From: Arthonia radiata | Taxonomy: Eukaryota; Ascomycota; Arthoniomycetes; Arthoniales; Arthoniaceae | Direction: 5' to 3' | NCBI GenBank assembly: GCA_002989075.1 | Contig: PSQN01000006.1 | Span: 868,001 to 932,000 of the forward strand | DNA: 64,000 nt | Shown here: in pieces, positions 62,499 to 64,000 of the stretch | Layout: every line of letters starts with the position of its first letter | Position numbering within the stretch: the first letter of the stretch is position 1 | Notes under the pieces: generated by a model | Database searches by the model: none | What the model was told of the DNA's origin: nothing | Seen by the model: only the letters and a program-made list of their open reading frames with translations | Position numbers and translations under genes: made by a program

Positions 62499-63490
62499 GT
62501 TTACGAAGTTGACCGTGAGGACCAAGTGTGAATACCAGCAGATTGTTGCAAGAGAGGTGATTGTGCAAGCCTCGCAAGCCTCGCAAGACAGCGTCGTCGA
62601 GCAGTCCCCGAGTGCGTTGTTGTGTCAGTGCAGCAGGCTGACAGGGCATGCAGGGGCACGAGGGAATAAATTGAGCCCGCTTATGCTACTGTCAATGGAC
62701 CTGCGCCGAGCTCTCACAAACGCAGATCTGGAAAGTTAGTGGTGCTTGGGGGGCTGTTGTGCGACAAGGCGTGGAAGCCGAAAAGCTTTGGGAATAGCAA
62801 CGAACAGCATCTCCAGAAGAAGCGTGCTCATGGCGACACCGCACGCGGGCGTCAGCCGTTCACGCCGTTCTGGGCGGGCTTCTTGGAGATTACTGTGGTC
62901 GGTGCTAGCGTCTTGCATCCCCAACACCAAAGCGTGACTCTGAGACCGGGAGCTAGATGGATGGACCGGCATCAGTACCCGATAAGTAAATTGCATCTAA
63001 TTTTAAATAGGGTACGCACGTGCACTTACCTTTATAGCAGGGTTATTGGCAGCTATAGCGGATCCTGCAGCGTTGAGTGGTCGTTGCGAAAATGCCTCTG
63101 GCGGATATCTATTCGTATATCGTAAGACGGATGCAACCTTACCCATCGCGCCGCCCAATGTGCGACACTGTTGGCTTGGCCTCCCAGCTCTTGCGACCGC
63201 CTTGCGACCGCAGTCCTTACGCCGGCGAGCTGGCTGCGGTCTCTTCGGGCATTCCTGAGTATCTGCTCAGCCTCGATGATGGTACTAATGAGTTGCTCAG
63301 AGTTGGGACCCACTGGCTAGCTCGTACTTTACCTTCATCTCGTCTCATCTCTGGGTTTGATGTTCTGGTCATCTTCTCGCATATTCTCGCATAGGATCAG
63401 GCGTCAGGTGCATCAGTTTTCATGTTGATTTCGAGGGAAGTGCTGTAGGCTTTATAATCATCACAGCGCTCGCATCGTCACCCGTCAAAT
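62499..63490. other. Intergenic, divergent; may hide a 5' exon
   Basis: The upstream region of the protease-like gene and of the secreted-protein gene at 63491. Near the left side a minus-strand frame without an ATG is hydrophobic and could be part of a signal-peptide exon. Short direct repeats (GCCTCGCAA twice near 62571-62588; CTTGCGACCGC twice near 63190-63211) are present. Confidence 0.4.
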
Positions 63491-64000
63491 ATGGAGAGTA
63501 TTTCGTCGGCGCTATTCTTGGGTATTTTGCTTTTTGGTGCGTGCTTGGCTTGGACGTCTGACACGATGACATTCTATGGCTTGTTGTGCTGACAAAATAT
63601 AAAGGTTCAAATGTGATCGCTCAAGCACCTTCAGCGGCGCAAAGTACATCTATCTCTTCACAGACGTCTGTTGGCGCCCAACCGCTAGTCTCAACAGTAC
63701 CCGGCAACACAATACCAACCACCCAGGGTACAACAGTAACGACTTCTTCGCCATCACCTTCAACAACAGTCCCGCTTGACAGCTTATCTCAAAAAGCACT
63801 ATCGCCCACAAACACAGTGGTCGGCGTTGATCTACCTGCCACCCACGATGGCCCTACTACCGCGAGCACAGCTGCACTTACTGTCCTATCTCCCATGGAC
63901 AGTCCAGTCAAGGCGACCTTGCCAGCAACGGGGCAAACCAGTGTGATGACCTCAGTTGGGGAGTCGACAGCGCTGTCACCCAAAGCGACTCCTGTCGGGG
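63491..64000 (+). CDS. Ser/Thr-rich secreted or wall protein, partial (cut by window end)
   Basis: Exon 1 63491-63536 and exon 2 from 63605 to the window edge, with a 68-bp intron (GTGCGT, CTGAC, AAAG). The join gives MESISSALFLGILLFGSNVI then AQAPSAAQ, a good signal peptide with cleavage probably after the AQA region. The rest is rich in Ser, Thr, Pro and Val ([34 protein letters not shown]) without cysteine, like the O-mannosylated stalk of fungal cell-wall, mucin-like or GPI-anchored proteins. The C-terminus and any anchor lie outside the window. An antisense frame at 63789-63983 is a shadow of it. The unspliced frame would stop after 33 codons. The function is unknown. Confidence 0.65.

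Overview
The window looks like a gene-dense chromosome segment of a filamentous ascomycete, most likely a dothideomycete (inference). The evidence is short GT-AG introns of about 50-65 bp with CTAAC/CTGAC branch sites, Pezizomycotina-type proteins (class V and VII myosin-motor chitin synthases, NTE1, an HRI1-family protein, a BYS1-type secreted protein), and no bacterial signals. I read 22 protein genes plus one tRNA gene. Most splice structures were rebuilt by hand from splice motifs, frame continuity and family similarity recalled from memory; no alignment was run.

Layout. 0-8 kb: a four-TM membrane protein diverging from mitochondrial ferredoxin reductase (ARH1 type), a NADAR-domain enzyme, an F-box protein, and an extraordinary tRNA gene. 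8-16 kb: actin-related protein ARP9 and lysophospholipase NTE1. 16-20 kb: a sparse stretch with two small secreted proteins (a six-cysteine protein and a BYS1-family protein). 20-29 kb: ARP6 (SWR1 complex) diverging from a TRF4-type poly(A) polymerase, then a metallothionein-like Cys-rich protein and a gamma-tubulin complex component. 29.2-31.1 kb: a decayed tandem array with a period near 160 bp. 31.8-44.3 kb: class V and class VII chitin synthases arranged head to head. 44.7-54 kb: a GCIP-like protein, a 23-bp minisatellite, a small orphan gene, a DHA2-type MFS transporter, a 124-bp triplicated repeat, and a Myb/SAP-like nuclear protein. 55-64 kb: a tail-anchored-like membrane protein, HRI1, an SRR1-like protein, an aspartic-protease-like receptor without the usual catalytic motifs, and the start of a Ser/Thr-rich secreted protein cut by the window end.

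The standout is the tRNA gene at 7730-7944. It folds as a 72-nt tRNA-Ala(CGC) only after removal of three inserts. One is a 26-nt intron at the canonical 37/38 position. The other two, 61 and 56 nt in the variable loop and T-stem, have the full signature of spliceosomal introns (GT...TACTAAC...TTAG and GT...CTAAC...TTAG). Removing them restores a perfect T-stem, the G15-C48 pair and box B. A nuclear Pol III tRNA gene apparently carrying mRNA-type introns is the main candidate for something undescribed.

Functional themes are cell-wall synthesis (the chitin synthase pair probably shares a promoter), chromatin remodelling (ARP6, ARP9), RNA surveillance (TRF4), phospholipid and mitochondrial redox metabolism, and secreted or sensor proteins. 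No transposon, retroelement, rRNA or CRISPR array was recognised.
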